Made by a program: the position numbers and the translations under genes | Assembly (NCBI RefSeq): GCF_003573695.1 | Contig: NW_020621603.1 | Location: 17,285,116 to 17,349,115 of the forward strand | Origin: Papaver somniferum | Taxonomy: Eukaryota; Streptophyta; Magnoliopsida; Ranunculales; Papaveraceae | Direction: 5' to 3' | Length of the DNA: 64,000 nucleotides | Notes under the pieces: generated by a model | Told to the model about the DNA's origin: nothing | Database searches by the model: none | The model's input: the letters and a program-made list of their open reading frames with translations, nothing else | Shown: positions 1-11,770 of the stretch, one piece after another | How positions within the stretch are numbered: position 1 is the stretch's first letter | How the letters are laid out: each line of letters opens with the position of its first letter

Positions 1-6
1 AATAGT

Positions 7-1559
7 TTGTCAAATTCTGTCTATAAAATTATTTCAAATTTTTTAACTAATCGTTTAAAACCTCTTTTAGACCTTTTGATTTCTCCTTATGAATCTGCCT
101 TTGTTGCCAATAGACAGATTCATGATAATATTGTTATCACTCATGAAATTTTTCATTCTTTAAAAAAAAAAAAAAACTTTAAAAATGGTCATCTAGCTAT
201 TAAGCTTGATCTTTCTAAGGTATTTGATAGGTTGGAATGGCCTTTTATTCTTGATGTTTTTAGGAAACTTGGTTTTTCTAAAGATTAGTGTCAAATGATT
301 TTTCAGTATATAAGTACAACTTCTTATTCTGTCTTGGTTAATGGTTCGCATGGTGAGATCTTCTTCCCAACTAGCGGCGTTAGACAAGGTGATTGCCTTT
401 CGCCTTATACTTTTATTTTATGTATATAAGTTCTATCTCAGATGCTCTTAAAAGCAGAAGAAGATAAATTGATTCAGGGTTTTAAGTTCAAGAAGAAGAG
501 TCCTTCTATTTCTCATTTATTTTCTGCGGATGATTGCATGTTGTTTGCTAAGGCTTATGTTACTTATGTTAGGAATATTATCAAGATTATAAATGTTTTT
601 GCTAAAGCTTCTGGTGAGGCGATAAATTTTGAAAAATCGGGTTTCATCACTAGTGGTAAGATGCATCATAAGCACATTAAGATTTTATCTAGAACTCTTA
701 AAATGAAATTTCTCAGTAACTCTGAAAAATATCAAGGTACCCTTTTATTTATAGGTAGAGATAAAACTAAATCCTTCAATTATCTGATTGTCAGTTTCTA
801 TTCTAGATTGAGTTCTTGTAAGAAGACCAATTTAAATGTTGCAGGTAGAATAATTGTTACTAAACATGTGCTGTCTAGTTTAGCTGTTTATCATATGTCT
901 TGCTTTCCTCTTCCAAAGAAAATTACTTCAAAAATTGATTCTATTCAAAGGTCTTTCCGGTGGTCAAAAAAGAATCCCAAACATTCTGCGTATTTTCGTT
1001 CTTGAGAAGATATAGGTAAATCTAAAATGTGTGGTGGTCTAGGTGTTAGGAATTCTTATGCCACTAATAGGGTCTTTATCTGTAAACTAGGTTGGAGAAT
1101 TATAAAGAACCCGAACATCTTGCTTGCTATATTTTCAAAGGACAAATATTTTCCAACCAAAATTTATTAGAAATTGACAAGGCTATTGATACTTCTTCTT
1201 GGATCTGGAAAAGTATTTTAAAAGGGTTACATTTTATTAGAGATAATACAGTAATAAAAATAAATAATGGGCCTTCTTCTTGTATTTGGAATTCAAATTG
1301 GATTCCAGGGTTTTATAATCCTCCTGTTTCTTCTCATCCCTCTCACAATAATTATAATTTTGTTAAGGATCTTATAAATGTTCAAAATAATTGTTCGAAT
1401 GTCAATCTGTTATCTATTTTATTCTCGCCAGATAAAGTAACCAGAATAAGGTTTATTAGGTTAAATCTTAATCAGTGTGATACATTAATGTGGGATCATA
1501 CAATGAATGGTAAGTTTACGATTAAGTCAGCTTATAGAATTTATATGAATGGGTATTGA
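7..1559 (+). pseudogene. LINE ORF2 reverse transcriptase fragment (broken)
   Basis: Three collinear open segments (7-288, 442-1005, 1092-1559) carry the LINE reverse transcriptase. The palm motif A reads KLDLSKVFDRLEW (catalytic Asp present). A VRQGDCLSPY motif sits at about 382-405 in the sequence between open segments. The active-site strand reads FSADDCMLF, where LINEs normally have FFADD, so the residue before A-D-D is changed while both Asp remain. The thumb/connection part follows, with NVAGRIIVTKHVLSS. Stops at 286-288, 427-429 and 1003-1005 interrupt it. The family copies its own RNA at a nicked target; this copy cannot. Confidence 0.85.
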
Positions 1560-1866
1560 TTGTTTGCAGAAGATTACGTTCTTTTTGTGGAAATTATTTG
1601 CTCAGATGCTCCCAGTTAATACCTTGCTTCAGTATTATAACCCGTATGTGGATGTGAATGTCCTCTTTGTCATAATCATGAAGAAACTGTAATGCACTTG
1701 TTTGTGAATTGTTCTGTTTCTGCTGATATCTGGTTTTGTACTTCTTTACAACATTTGATAATGGTAGATTTGGATTGGATGGATGATATTTTTCTGTATT
1801 GCATAACTCAATTCTTGGTATATCTCCTTTTAAAGTTTCTTGGCCTAGTATTGGTGTTATAGTCAT

Positions 1867-2519
1867 GTGTGTATTTGGAAGTTAAGATGTGATGTACTTT
1901 TTAGAAATACTTCTATCGACCTAAACAAGGTCATTATGGAAACTAAGAAAATGATTAACACCTATATTGTTCCCCCGTTATGCTTTGGTGGTTTAGTTAG
2001 AGATTTTAAAGTTCTTGTAGCTGAAGTGGATCAGTTTATGTTTGTTGATGGTTCTTTTAAAAAATTTAATATGGGTTTGGGTGTTATCTGGTGTGAAATT
2101 TCAAGAAACCTAAGAAGTTCTCGCTCGGACTTTGGTTTGATTCCAGATGCAGTAGGTGCTAAAGATGCTACTGTAATTTTGGAGATCTCTTGGGCAGAAG
2201 AGATGAATCTCTCCAAAGTGGTTTTCCTTAGTGATTGTCTCCAACTGGTAAATTTTGTGAAAGCAGTCAGATCTAATACAGCGTGGAAAGGTAGTGATCT
2301 TCTTGTCAGTGTCGTAGTTAAATTTCTAGTTTTTGTTCTTTTAAAATTATGTATATAAAGCGTGTGAAAAACCATCTAGCTGACCGGCTTGCACGTCGGG
2401 CTAGAAAACTCAGTCTTAAGGATCTTTGGATCTCCTATCCTTCTTTTTTGGATTCTCTTGCTAGGATGGAGACCTTGAATGTTGTCTGTGATTCTCTAAT
2501 GTCATGGTGTGTTTCTTAG
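1867..2519 (+). pseudogene. LINE RNase H-like domain (broken)
   Basis: An open frame to 2,358 contains an RNase H-like start (FVDGSFKKFNMGLGVIW) and the DS/DC strand (VVFLSDCLQL). After a frame change near 2,340 the other frame continues with KNHLADRLARRARK, the usual C-terminal N-x-x-AD-LA-R signature, and stops at about 2,519. Domain order and position just before the TAA tail fit plant L1 elements that carry a C-terminal RNase H. At least one indel separates the two halves. Confidence 0.75.
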
Positions 2520-2603
2520 CAAAAAAATAAAATATTAGATTGTAAATCCCACCAGCCTTGTCGTGAAAATTTTGTAATAATGATAATAATAATAGTAACA
2601 CCA

Positions 2604-3553
2604 TACTCAATGTTCCTCGCACACCTTACATATTGAACTTGTTTTTACATTTTCAAACTAAAATTAACACTTTGGACAACCTTCGGCGTATTTCATTTGC
2701 ATTTCTAATTTAGATGATTAACACGATTACATTAGATGCTAAAAAACAATAAAAATATATATATTCACTAACAGATCGATTATGAATTCAGAGGTTGAAT
2801 TACTTTGTTAATTGGATTTCAAAATCAATGTCAATTATTGTGTGTTTGTGTATGTGTTGTTGTTGTTTGGGCGTTCATCGTTGTTCGTAAAGATACTCAT
2901 AGCCTGTTTGGATACTAGAAGCAGAAATTGTAAGCAAAATATTTTTGCTTCACAAAAAATTAACTTTTTAACTTTTAAAAGTCATTCGAAAGTTGTGTAC
3001 TCAAACTAACTTGTGATTTTTCTACTTTCAAAAGTCAAAAAGAAACTTCTAAAGTGACATGCAAACAAGCTATCAATTTCAACCCAACTTTTTCAATAAA
3101 ACATCACCCTGTTAGTATTTTATTCTTAACCTAAATCAAAAATACCATTTTAGTCTATCAGGCTCAGCATTTTAGACCAACAATAGCCCACAAAGTCCAG
3201 TAATTTAGTCCACCAATATGGCAACTTCTTATGAGCAGAGCCAGAGCTGACAAGAACATAGAAAATAAAGTGGGGAAGAGTCAACTACTTAGCAGAAATG
3301 GTAACCAAATTATAATAATTTTAAATAGAAAATAAGTCAACATAATGAAACGCAATCGATACAGTTCATTCATGAGTTATCCAAATGTTAGCTCTTCAAG
3401 ATTTTTTCACAAATTCTAAATATGGCCTCGTGCGCGCAAAACTTATACAAAGAGGATTTGGTTTTTGTATACTGGAGTGTGTTGTCAAATGCAACCTGTA
3501 AGACTTGTTTACTAGTATTACGTAAATTCTAGAACTATTTCAGTTGCTAAATG
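2604..3553. repeat. Dispersed ~0.9-kb repeat, copy A
   Basis: This stretch recurs almost base for base at 13,688-14,556 (copy B), and its first ~350 bases recur at 17,705-18,085 (copy C). Shared landmarks include TCGATTATGAATTCAGAGG, GGCCTCGTGCGCGCAAAACT and the phrase around AGTTTGTTTACTAGTATT. No credible coding frame is seen. The same short open frame near 2,812-3,009 exists in copy B but looks accidental. Compared with B and C, copy A lacks the segment starting GAGGCG and jumps to CACTGGTACAAT at about 3,557. Confidence 0.8.
2899..3075. repeat. Possible small hAT-like MITE inside copy A
   Basis: A ~175-bp AT-rich block starts ATAGCCTGTTTGGATAC and ends with the near-complement GCAAACAAGCTATC. 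Between them are short inverted AAAAGTCA-type runs. The ends and size resemble hAT-type miniature elements. The matching block in copy B is at about 13,908-14,080, so the insertion predates the duplication. No clear 8-bp target duplication was found. Confidence 0.4.
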
Positions 3554-4245
3554 CACTGGTACAATTTAGATGCCCTCTTTAAAAAAACAAAATCCACAAT
3601 AATGAAGATCCTTTTTGAAAACGTAAATGTTTGAAGCATATAACTAAGCAACTGACAAGGGTTTATTCAATAAATACTTTTACAAATTTGTGGAGAATTT
3701 AAATAAGTCACGAAAATTAACAACTTTCTAAGAGTTGTATAGAATTAAGTAAAATCTTGCAGAGTTACGAAGAATTATATAATGTCTTATAGAGATTTGT
3801 AGAGTCCTAAAAAGTTGTAAAAAATATATTATATAAATATTTGCATAAATATAAGAAAATATATGAAAACTAATATCATAAATATAAATTTAATCTTACC
3901 TTAATTATTATACTAACTTTAACTAAAAAAAGAATTATTATAGAGTAGATAACATTTTTTCCCAATAAAATACAATAAGTAGTAATAATAAAAATAATTA
4001 TTATTACACACTTGAACAAAATAAATAAAATAAAAAAACGTTTGATCATAACATATAATTTATATGCATCTATGATTTAATTTTAGTCGTATATGCATCT
4101 ATAATATTGGTTTTATTGATTGTATATATTTATGAGATAAAAAAAGCAAAGAGAAAGAGATTAAGAAATACTTTAATTTTTGGGAAGTTTTCCAAAATCG
4201 TGCATATTTTTCAAGACTTTTGTCAAGGAGAATCCAAACACAAAA
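3554..4245. other. AT-rich non-coding stretch, possible MITE debris
   Basis: No gene is seen. Around 3,657 the phrase GGGTTTATTCAATAAA and the following repeats of the form AGAGTTGTAGAATT resemble the ends and interior of PIF/Harbinger-type miniature elements. A convincing opposite end was not found. From 3,820 to 4,130 it is almost pure A/T. Confidence 0.4.
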
Positions 4246-4427
4246 GTCACTCAAAGTCTTGAAAATAGACAAGTACACAAATTTTTTGAATGTTCAAGTA
4301 CACCAAATAAATAGCAAAATACCAAATCAAACACCACAAATTCATATTAGTACAAGAGTTTTTGTAAAACTTACCCAATAGCAAATTCATTATAACTCTT
4401 CCCAAATCTGGTCGGGAAACCCAATCA

Positions 4428-4793
4428 TCAAAATGGATATATGTAAACCTTCTGACCATCTGGTTTTCTTAGAGCATCATCAAAATCACTAATAGGTTTT
4501 ATCACGATTCCTCCTCCATCATAAAAGGTACAACCAAATCTACCCGTGGAAACCCAATCATGAAAATAACTTATCAAATGACCAAGAGGTATGTCTTTGC
4601 AGTTTTCAGAAGTTGCAGATGAGGGAGAACTGGTAAGAGTGCATACAGGTAAAAGAGGAAGTGGTTGAAGAGGATCAAGAGCAACTTCATCTTCCTCAAA
4701 GTTGTTCTGACTTCCAGGGTTTAAATTCATACTCTCATTACCATTCTCAAAGTTATTCTCACTTCCAGGGGTTAAATTAAGACTCTACTCCAT
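4428..4793 (-). pseudogene. Unrecognised gene, broken by a stop at codon 3
   Basis: On the minus strand a well-placed ATG (4,791-4,793, context ACCATGG) is followed at codon 3 by TAG (4,785-4,787). The same frame then stays open to 4,428. The N-terminal part is an imperfect ~21-residue duplication (LNLTPGSENNFENG, then MNLNPGSQNNFEED). Further on comes YFHDWVSTGRFG, and a related phrase, HFDDWVSRPDLG, appears in another frame at about 4,390-4,435, ending at a GTAAGT donor-like site. This suggests an original multi-exon gene with a repeated HDWVS module. I do not recognise the family. A TATA-like box and a CT-rich leader lie upstream. Confidence 0.45.
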
Positions 4794-4893
4794 GGTTTGT
4801 GGTGGTGGTTGTGAAAATGATGATGGAAATCAGGTGGGTTGTGGTGGGGGTGACGGTGGTGTTGGTTGAGATTGAGAAAAAAAAGATGGGTGA

Positions 4894-4900
4894 CTTTATA
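4894..4900 (-). promoter_or_regulatory. TATA-like box upstream of the 4.8-kb gene
   Basis: On the minus strand TATAAAG lies about 100 bases upstream of the ATG at 4,793. A pyrimidine-rich leader (CACCACCGTCACCCCCACC) follows, as in many plant 5' UTRs. Supported by position only. Confidence 0.4.
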
Positions 4901-4984
4901 AGTAGAAAACCATCGCAGCAAACCCTAACGGAAGAAACTCTTTTTAAGAATGATCAATGAAATGAAAGCTCCACAGTCCACACT

Positions 4985-5399
4985 CCATCCCCAACACTCT
5001 GAAAAAGCAGAGAGAATATTATCTTTTTCTAATTTAACCATGATGAAAATAGAGTGATGATATTATGCGAACCGAGAGCTATACTGTCAAAATGAACCCC
5101 ATGTATCTGATTGACACGTCTAAAGCAGCCGAGAATCCAGATACTTCCAGATACTTCTTTCCGATGTTACCCTTTTAATTAACTCACTGTCTCATGGCCT
5201 TCTGATTTTTATTTTACTTTTATTGGCAAAATAATTTATTCTTTTTTTCACCTACCTTGTTTGGTAAAATTTATGATTATAGATGATCATAAATTGATAA
5301 ACGATTTTGACATAATCATTTTTAAAATAAATTTTCCAAAACACATTTTTTCAAATAATTGATTATCTTAAATGATGATTTAAAAAAGGAGAGGAAAGA
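4985..5399. other. Non-coding stretch with possible half MITE at its right end
   Basis: No coding frame. From 5,266 the phrase TGTTTGGTAAAATTTATGA begins an AT-rich block. A related phrase in inverse orientation (GGTTACCAAACA) lies at 11,413-11,424, just past the LINE at 5.4-11.26 kb. The LINE may therefore have landed inside a small hAT-like element, but the match is short. Confidence 0.3.
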
Positions 5400-5621
5400 A
5401 CAATGAACAAGGATTTTGTTTTTAGTCATGTGTTATCTTTTTGTCTCTCTCTCTTGATAGTTTAGAGAAAATAAGAAGAAAAAGGGGTTCCTTGAAAAGT
5501 TGGAGAGTTTTTTTTGGATCGGACTGAGTCGAGCTCTGAGGATCAGCGACGAACTCGGAGAAAATTTTTCTTCTCAGTCTCTCTTTTTCAGTGCGTAGCA
5601 TAAATCTTCAGGTGTTTTTCG

Positions 5622-7102
5622 TTGAGTAATTCTTACATCTTAATGATGTTAATCAGTAGTTCAGGTGCTTTTTTCATGATTGATTCACCTGAAATTATCG
5701 AAGTTAATAATTTTGGGGAAAATATGAATAAATCTCATTTCAGATCTATTTTTAGAGATGAAAAAAATTCTTCAGAGGAGAGTGTTTTACAGGAACCTCC
5801 ATCTTTATATATATCAGATGAGGAAATTGATGAGAGTTTAACTGAATGGAAATTTAATCTAATTGGTAGATTGGATTTTGTGAAGATGAAGTTTGTAGTA
5901 GCTGTAGCATCACTAAGAAATCAATGAAAGCTTACAGGTAATTGTCAAATGATTCCTCTTGTTAAAGGTTTTTTCATAATTGAATTGAATAATGAAATCA
6001 ATATGAAATATGTTTGGAATGTATATTGGATGGTTGAAACACAAGTTTTAAAGTTTTTTTTTTTTTTGAAGCATACAAGTTTTAAAGTTGAGGGAATGGG
6101 AAACTAATTTTAATCCAACAGCTCAAAAAGTAACTACTGCCTTTGTTTGGATTCATTTTCCTGGTTTGGGTATGGAGTATTTAAAGAAAAAATCATTATG
6201 GATCTAGGTGAAAGATTTGGTAGAGCAATAAAAGTGGATGAAATTACCTTGAAGAGAGAAGTAGGTTACTATGCTAGTGTTCTTGTGGAAGTTTATTTAT
6301 CAAGGTATATTCGAAATCAAATTGTTGTAAACACAAAGTATGAGAGCTTTACTCAAGAGGTCCAAATTCCTTAGGTACCTAAATTGTGTAGTCATTGTAA
6401 GGTGGTAGGTCATTTGGCATCTGAATGTAGAACAAATAATGGTAATTTTAAGTTTGGAAGGGAACAAGCAAGGAAGGAAAGAAAACAGTGGAGACCAAAG
6501 GAAAAAAGTAAGGTTGGTTTTGATATATGCATCACTAATGAAGAAAAAGCAATGGAGCAACAAGTTGATGATCTATTATTTGGTGAAGATGAAGTAGTTG
6601 CTGCTGTTGTGCCTCCATTACTATTTACTGAGGAGAAACATGATGGTATTGTGGATAAGCAGTTTACTCTTGATATTCTAAAATATTTTCCCTTATTATC
6701 TGCAGAAATGCTACTCAACGTAGCTTCAGTTACTTTTCAGATACCCTCTACAACATATGAGAAAGTAATTACTGGCTCCATAGGACAGGAAGTAGTCAAA
6801 GAGATAATTATTCTGTCATGAGAGAAGAAAACTGTTTCTAGCAACATGATTCAAGGTGGTGGTAGTCAGTAAATTCTAACAAATTCCAAATTTTAAGAGA
6901 AGTGGCAAAGGACTTACAAGTTGATGTTGGTAGCAGTTCTTCCATAATTAATAATGAAAATAAGGTGGTGGGGAAAAATACTATAGGAAAAAATATGAAA
7001 CCCATTCCAAATGTAACAACAAGAAAACAGGAAGCCACGGTAAATTTAGTTATATCAAAAGGTATGAGAAGTCCTTCAATTTCTCACTCAATTTCTCAAT
7101 GA
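5622..7102 (+). pseudogene. LINE ORF1, DUF4283-like plus CCHC knuckle (broken)
   Basis: Segments 5,622-5,927, 6,147-6,374, 6,384-6,821 and 6,902-7,102 are collinear. The first carries WKFNLIGRLDF, the typical start of the DUF4283 region of plant LINE ORF1. The middle carries PGLGMEYLK and IRNQIVVNTKYESF. At about 6,388-6,430 is a C-x2-C-x4-H-x4-C knuckle (CSHCKVVGHLASEC). An acidic, low-complexity tail follows. ORF1 proteins bind the element's RNA. Stops at 5,925-5,927, 6,372-6,374 and 6,819-6,821, and frame shifts near 6,060 (a T-run) and 6,180, break it. Its last codon TGA (7,100-7,102) overlaps the ORF2 ATG. Confidence 0.8.
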
Positions 7103-10100
7103 AAGTTTTGTTTTGGAATATCAGAGGTTTGAAAAGATTGAGAGCCAAAGATAAACTCCATAAAGAGTTTAAAGCTTCCAGGTATGTGTAAGAAATTAAT
7201 TTATAACTCTGCTCAAGGTGAAAAAGCAAATATCTGGTTATTCTGGCATCAAAGTTTAGTTACTCCTATTGTTGTACCTATCACCAAACAAGCCATTACA
7301 GTAGTTGTTGGGAATGTTATGGTCACTGGAGTACATGCAGATTGTTTGACTATTTATAGAAGGGAGCTTTGAGAAGAATTGGTGAATATTAGTGAAATGG
7401 ACTGCCCTTGGCTTGTAATTGGGGATTTTAATGTTATATTGAGTAATGATGAGAAAAAGGGAAGAAGAGGACCACTGAGGGTTTCAATTGAAGACTTTAA
7501 AGAATGTTTGGATTTATGTAAGCTAATGCAGGATGCAAGAACATGTATTCAATTTTCTTGGTACAACAACATAGCTGGAAAAAAGAGAATGTTGTGTGAT
7601 TTAGATAAAGAATTCATCAATGTCAAATGGATATAATTATATGAAGGATGGAGTTATAAGGTGGGAGTTAGAGGGGTTTCTGATCATGGTGTTCTTCTTG
7701 CATCTGTAATAGGAATTCCAAAACTTTTAAATATACCATTCAGATATCAAGAGGTGTGGACTACTCATCCAAAGTTCTTAAATTTAATAAAACAATCTTG
7801 GAGTGAACCATATGAGGGTAATCCATCCTTCCAATTTATTTTTCAACTCAAAAGATTTAAGAAAATGGTAAAACAATAGAATTGGAGTGTTTTTGGTGAC
7901 TTAAGAAAAAAAGTGCAAACAACTGAAGAAGATGCTATGAAAGCTTCATTACTATCAGATGCAGATCCTGAAAATATGGATTTATTGAATGATTTAATTA
8001 CAACCAGAGGAAGACATGAAGTAGCTGCTCAACAGTATAATACATTGATGCATGCTAAGTCAAGAATTAAATAGGTTAAAGGTGGTTGAGATAATACTTC
8101 ATTTTTTCATGCAAATATGAGAATAAGACAAGCTCAAAATGCTATTGTTGAATTGGAAGACAAAGATGGAAATGTAGTTACTGATCAAAGAGTAATTGCA
8201 AACATGCTAGTGGAGCAATTCCAAAATAAATTCAAGAAACAACCAGTTCACTTTTCAAATGACATTTTTAAGGTGATTCCAAAAGTTCTTACTGCAGAAG
8301 ACAATAATGTAATGAATGTTGTTCCTTCCTGTGACGAGATCAAACATGTTGTTTTTGGGATGAACGCAAATTCTTCTCCTGGTCCAGATGGATTTCCTGG
8401 AAGTTTCTACAAATTTTTTTGGGAAGTTGTAGGTCAGGATCTTATAGATGTTATTCAATACTGTTGGAAATGCAGATTTATTCCTAAGGGATTCAATTCC
8501 AATTTCTTGTTTTTGTTACCAAAAGTGAAAGGAGCAAAAAAAGGCTGACCAGTTTAGACCAATTGGATTGGAAAATTTCAGTTTTAAGGTAATTATCAGA
8601 ATAATAACTACAAGACTCAGCAGTATGGTGAATAAACTGGTTTCTAGCCAGCAAGGAGCTTTTATAAAAGGCGGAACCATTCATGAGAAGATAGTGCTGG
8701 CTTCTGAGATGATAAATGAAATGAATATTAAGAGAAGGGGAGGTAATGTTGGGTTGAAACTAGACATTTCTCAAGATTATGATTTCCTGAGTTGGGAATT
8801 CTTTTTGAAGTCCTAAGAAGATTTGGTTTTTCAGAAGTTGGAATCAATTGGCTAAGAACTTTATTTACTTCAGCTAGAATTTCTGTATCAGTAAAAGGGT
8901 GTCCTTGTTGTTTCTTTGAAATAAGTGGATGGTTGAGACAAGGAGATCCATTATCTCCCATATTGTTTGTGATAGATGAAGAAGTTTTGAGTAGAAACTT
9001 AACTCGAATGGTGCAAGAAGGAAAAATCCAGGCAATGGTTCAAAGACATGGTGTTCAACCATCTCATTTACTTTTTGCAGATGATATTTTTTTTTTTGCA
9101 ATGGACATAAAAAATCTCTGGACAAGTTAATGGAGTTATTAATTAGTTATCAAAATGCTTCAAGTTAGGTGATCAATAAGATGAGAAGTAAATGTTTTGT
9201 TGGAGGTATATCTAACATTAGAAGAAAGAGGATAACTGAGCATCTGCAAATGGAACTATCTGAGTTTCCATATAAGTATCTTGGGGTTATCCTTAATCCT
9301 GGTAGAGTGGGAGTACATAAAGTTTGGGGCATTGTAGAAATGATACAGGATATGTTGCTAGTTGGAAAGGTACTTTATCGGCTTTTTCTTCTAGGCTTAC
9401 ATTAGTTAAATTTGTGTTATGTAGCTATCCAATCTTCACTATGTCAGTGTATAAGTGGCCAAAGGCGGTGATAAAAGAATATGAGAGAATAATTAGAAAC
9501 TTCCTTTGGACTGGTGATCCAACTGAAAAGAAACTTGTAACACTAAAGTGGGAAGAAGTAAATGCTCCTATTTTTGAAGGAGGTTTTGGTCTCAGAAGAC
9601 TGGAGGTTATAAATAAATCTCTACTAATGAAACTAATGTGGAGTATCATGATTGAGGATGAAGAGTGGACAAGGTTCATGAAAGCTAAGTTTATGGATAA
9701 AAGGGTGAATTGATCAAGTCTTATAAACAATCTTCAATATGGCCTGGATTAAAGTGAGTGATTCAAGATGTAAATGAAGGTTTCATATGGTTGGCGGGCA
9801 ATGGAAAGAGTATATCAGTGTGGAATGATAAATGGATATTTGATTATACACTTGCTGAGAGATTTCCTGATAATAATTTTATCCATCAACATCAAGACTG
9901 GAAGGTGGGACACTTAATATAAATGAATGAAAATGGCAGGTTCCAACAACATATTGGATAAGGAGATGATAAAAGAATTTGGAGTGCAGACTTAACAGGA
10001 AAATTCACAGTAGAAAATGCAACTCAACAAGTTAGAAGTAAATTTCCTCCAGTAGCATGGACAAAAAGGGTAGGGGAGCCTTATATTCATCCTTATATAT

Positions 10101-11072
10101 CCTTGAATGTCTGGATAGTTCTTAGAGGTGCTTGTGCAACTGAAGAAATAGTTAGAAAAAAAGGTTTAGCACAACTTCTAAATGTTATTTGTGTGGTGAT
10201 GGCCAAGATAATATAGATCACATACTATGGAAGTGTAAATTTAGTGAAAAAATTTGGCATTGGTTCTGTGAAATATTTAAGTTCTCAATTCCCTTAAATT
10301 TTGAGGAGGTACTAAACACTGTGAACCATAAGAGTACTGCAGTGAAGCAGGTGTGGTTAATCAGTGCATATAATGCTATGGTGGAAATATGGTTTAGTAT
10401 AAACATAAAATGTATGAAGACATAGCTCCAAACTGGGTGCAAATTAAATGCAGAATATTGAATTTCACCAAGGAATGTAGCATCAGAATGAACGGCAAAA
10501 GATTGATTAATGTGTATGATTTTCAAGTACTATCTGCATTTGATATTAAAGGTGTGCCTGTGTGTACCAATGTGGTGAAGGAGTGCTTTTTCAAGTACCC
10601 AGTGATGAACCAAGTACTAATTTGTTGTGATGGTGCTGCCAAAGGAAATACTGGACAGGCTGGAGTTGGTTGTATAGGTAGGGATACTAATGGGAGTTAT
10701 CTAGGTGATATTTCAGGTGGTATTGGAATTGTTACTAATTATGTTGTTGAGGTGAGGGCTTTGGTCACAGCTGGTGAATGGGTAGTTAAAAGAGGCTTTA
10801 TGGATGTGTGTTTTAGCCTTGATTCAAAGGCTGTGATCATGACTTTTATGACGGGAAGGTTACCTTGGATAGTGAATAATAGATGACAGGCAATAAGGAA
10901 GAATCTGAACAAAATATCATTCAGACATTCATACAGAGAAGTAAATTTTTCAGCTGATAAACTGGCTAAGAAGGGAGTTCTTCTAAATAGAGGTGAATTT
11001 GTATATTATGAGAATAAACCTTCCTTCTTAGGTGTGTTAGAAAGTCATAATAAATCATACTTTAGATTTTGA
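7099..11072 (+). pseudogene. LINE ORF2: endonuclease, RT, RNase H (broken)
   Basis: It starts ATG at 7,099 with MKVLFWNIRGLKR, the usual N-terminus of the APE-type endonuclease. Endonuclease motifs follow: VIGDFNVI (7,417-7,440), DLDKEFINVKW and VSDHGVLL (7,678-7,700). Reverse transcriptase runs 8,117-9,130 with SSPGPDGF, LKLDIS, LRQGDPLSP and LLFADDIFFF (the D-D pair present). A zf-RVT-like patch is CGDGQDNIDHILWKC (10,192-10,236). RNase H begins ICCDGAAKGN (10,620) and ends SYREVNFSADKLAKKG, with the stop at 11,070-11,072. A deletion removes part of the early endonuclease (about 7,185), and there are further indels near 8,548, 8,800 and 9,130. Confidence 0.85.
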
Positions 11073-11448
11073 AATTTATTCTTCTGTTTTTGTAATCTTT
11101 CCTTTCATGGGCTTGCCTTTATGGGCTAGTCTGTTCTGGTAAAAGTTTTTGAGTCTTTTTAGTTTTATTGGTTTGGGCCTGTCTAGACTAATTTTTGTAA
11201 TAACTCCTTTATTGGTTTTGGTAACAAAAATTTATATGATTAAGCAAAAAAAAAAAATCAATTTGAGTTTGTATGATTCTCAATAGAGAACAACTAAATT
11301 TGAGTTTGTTAGAAAAAATAATTGATTATAAAAAATTTTCAAAACAACTTTTTTATGTTTATGGAAATAATAGATTTTTTCAATTATGATTAAAATAATC
11401 AATTATTGTAATGGTTACCAAACACATATAGAATCCATTATAATCTAC

Positions 11449-11574
11449 AGAGTTAATTAGTGTTTGGGTCGTAAGTTTTGGTATGTCTTTGAGTTTGGGT
11501 CGTAAGTTTTTCCGTTTTAGAGTTTGGGTCGTTGACCCCGTTAGTCAGCGAAGTCACCTGGTCAAACTGTTAGT
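11449..11574 (+). repeat. MULE left terminal inverted repeat
   Basis: Begins AGAGTTAATTAGTGTTTGGG and contains three copies of the phrase GTTTGGGTCGT at about 30-bp spacing, probably binding sites for the transposase. Ends at CTGTTAGT. Confidence 0.9.
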
Positions 11575-11612
11575 ATAACTGACGTCCGTCAACTTCTGTC
11601 AATCAATTAGGG

Positions 11613-11620
11613 TATATAAA
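11613..11620 (+). promoter_or_regulatory. TATA box of the MULE gene
   Basis: TATATAAA lies just inside the left inverted repeat and about 150 bases before the ATG at 11,771, where a MULE promoter is expected. Confidence 0.6.
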
Positions 11621-11770
11621 GAAAAGAAAATGATACAGCAACATCAGTTCACTCTCGATAGAAATTAGGGTAGGCCGCGGCTAGAGGAAGAAATAGATCC
11701 AAATCATATAACCTGTTCAAATTAAGTAAATCGAGTTTCATTTGATTGTTGTTGCCATTTGGTGATTAAT

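Larger units (their letters stand above)
1..2597 (+). mobile_element. LINE (L1-type) remnant, 5' end outside window
   Basis: A non-LTR retrotransposon enters from the left edge. In order it carries reverse transcriptase, a zf-RVT-type Cys/His patch (1,650-1,735, C-x2-C followed by H and C) and an RNase H-like domain, all on the plus strand. It ends in a TAA-rich tail (2,575-2,597) as plant L1 elements often do. Several in-frame stops and frame changes show it is dead. No target-site duplication can be tested because the 5' end lies outside the window. Confidence 0.85.
5400..11255 (+). mobile_element. LINE (L1-type), nearly full length but degenerate
   Basis: A ~5.9-kb element has a leader (about 5,400-5,620), ORF1 (gag-like, zinc knuckle), ORF2 (endonuclease, reverse transcriptase, zf-RVT-like patch, RNase H) and a 3' UTR ending in an A-run (11,245-11,255). 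Domain order is complete. Frames are broken by several stops and indels, so it cannot move by itself. It belongs to the same family as the LINE at 37.4-39.5 kb (shared ICCDGA, NFLW, SYREVNFSAD motifs). The 5' boundary is approximate and no target duplication was found. Confidence 0.85.
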
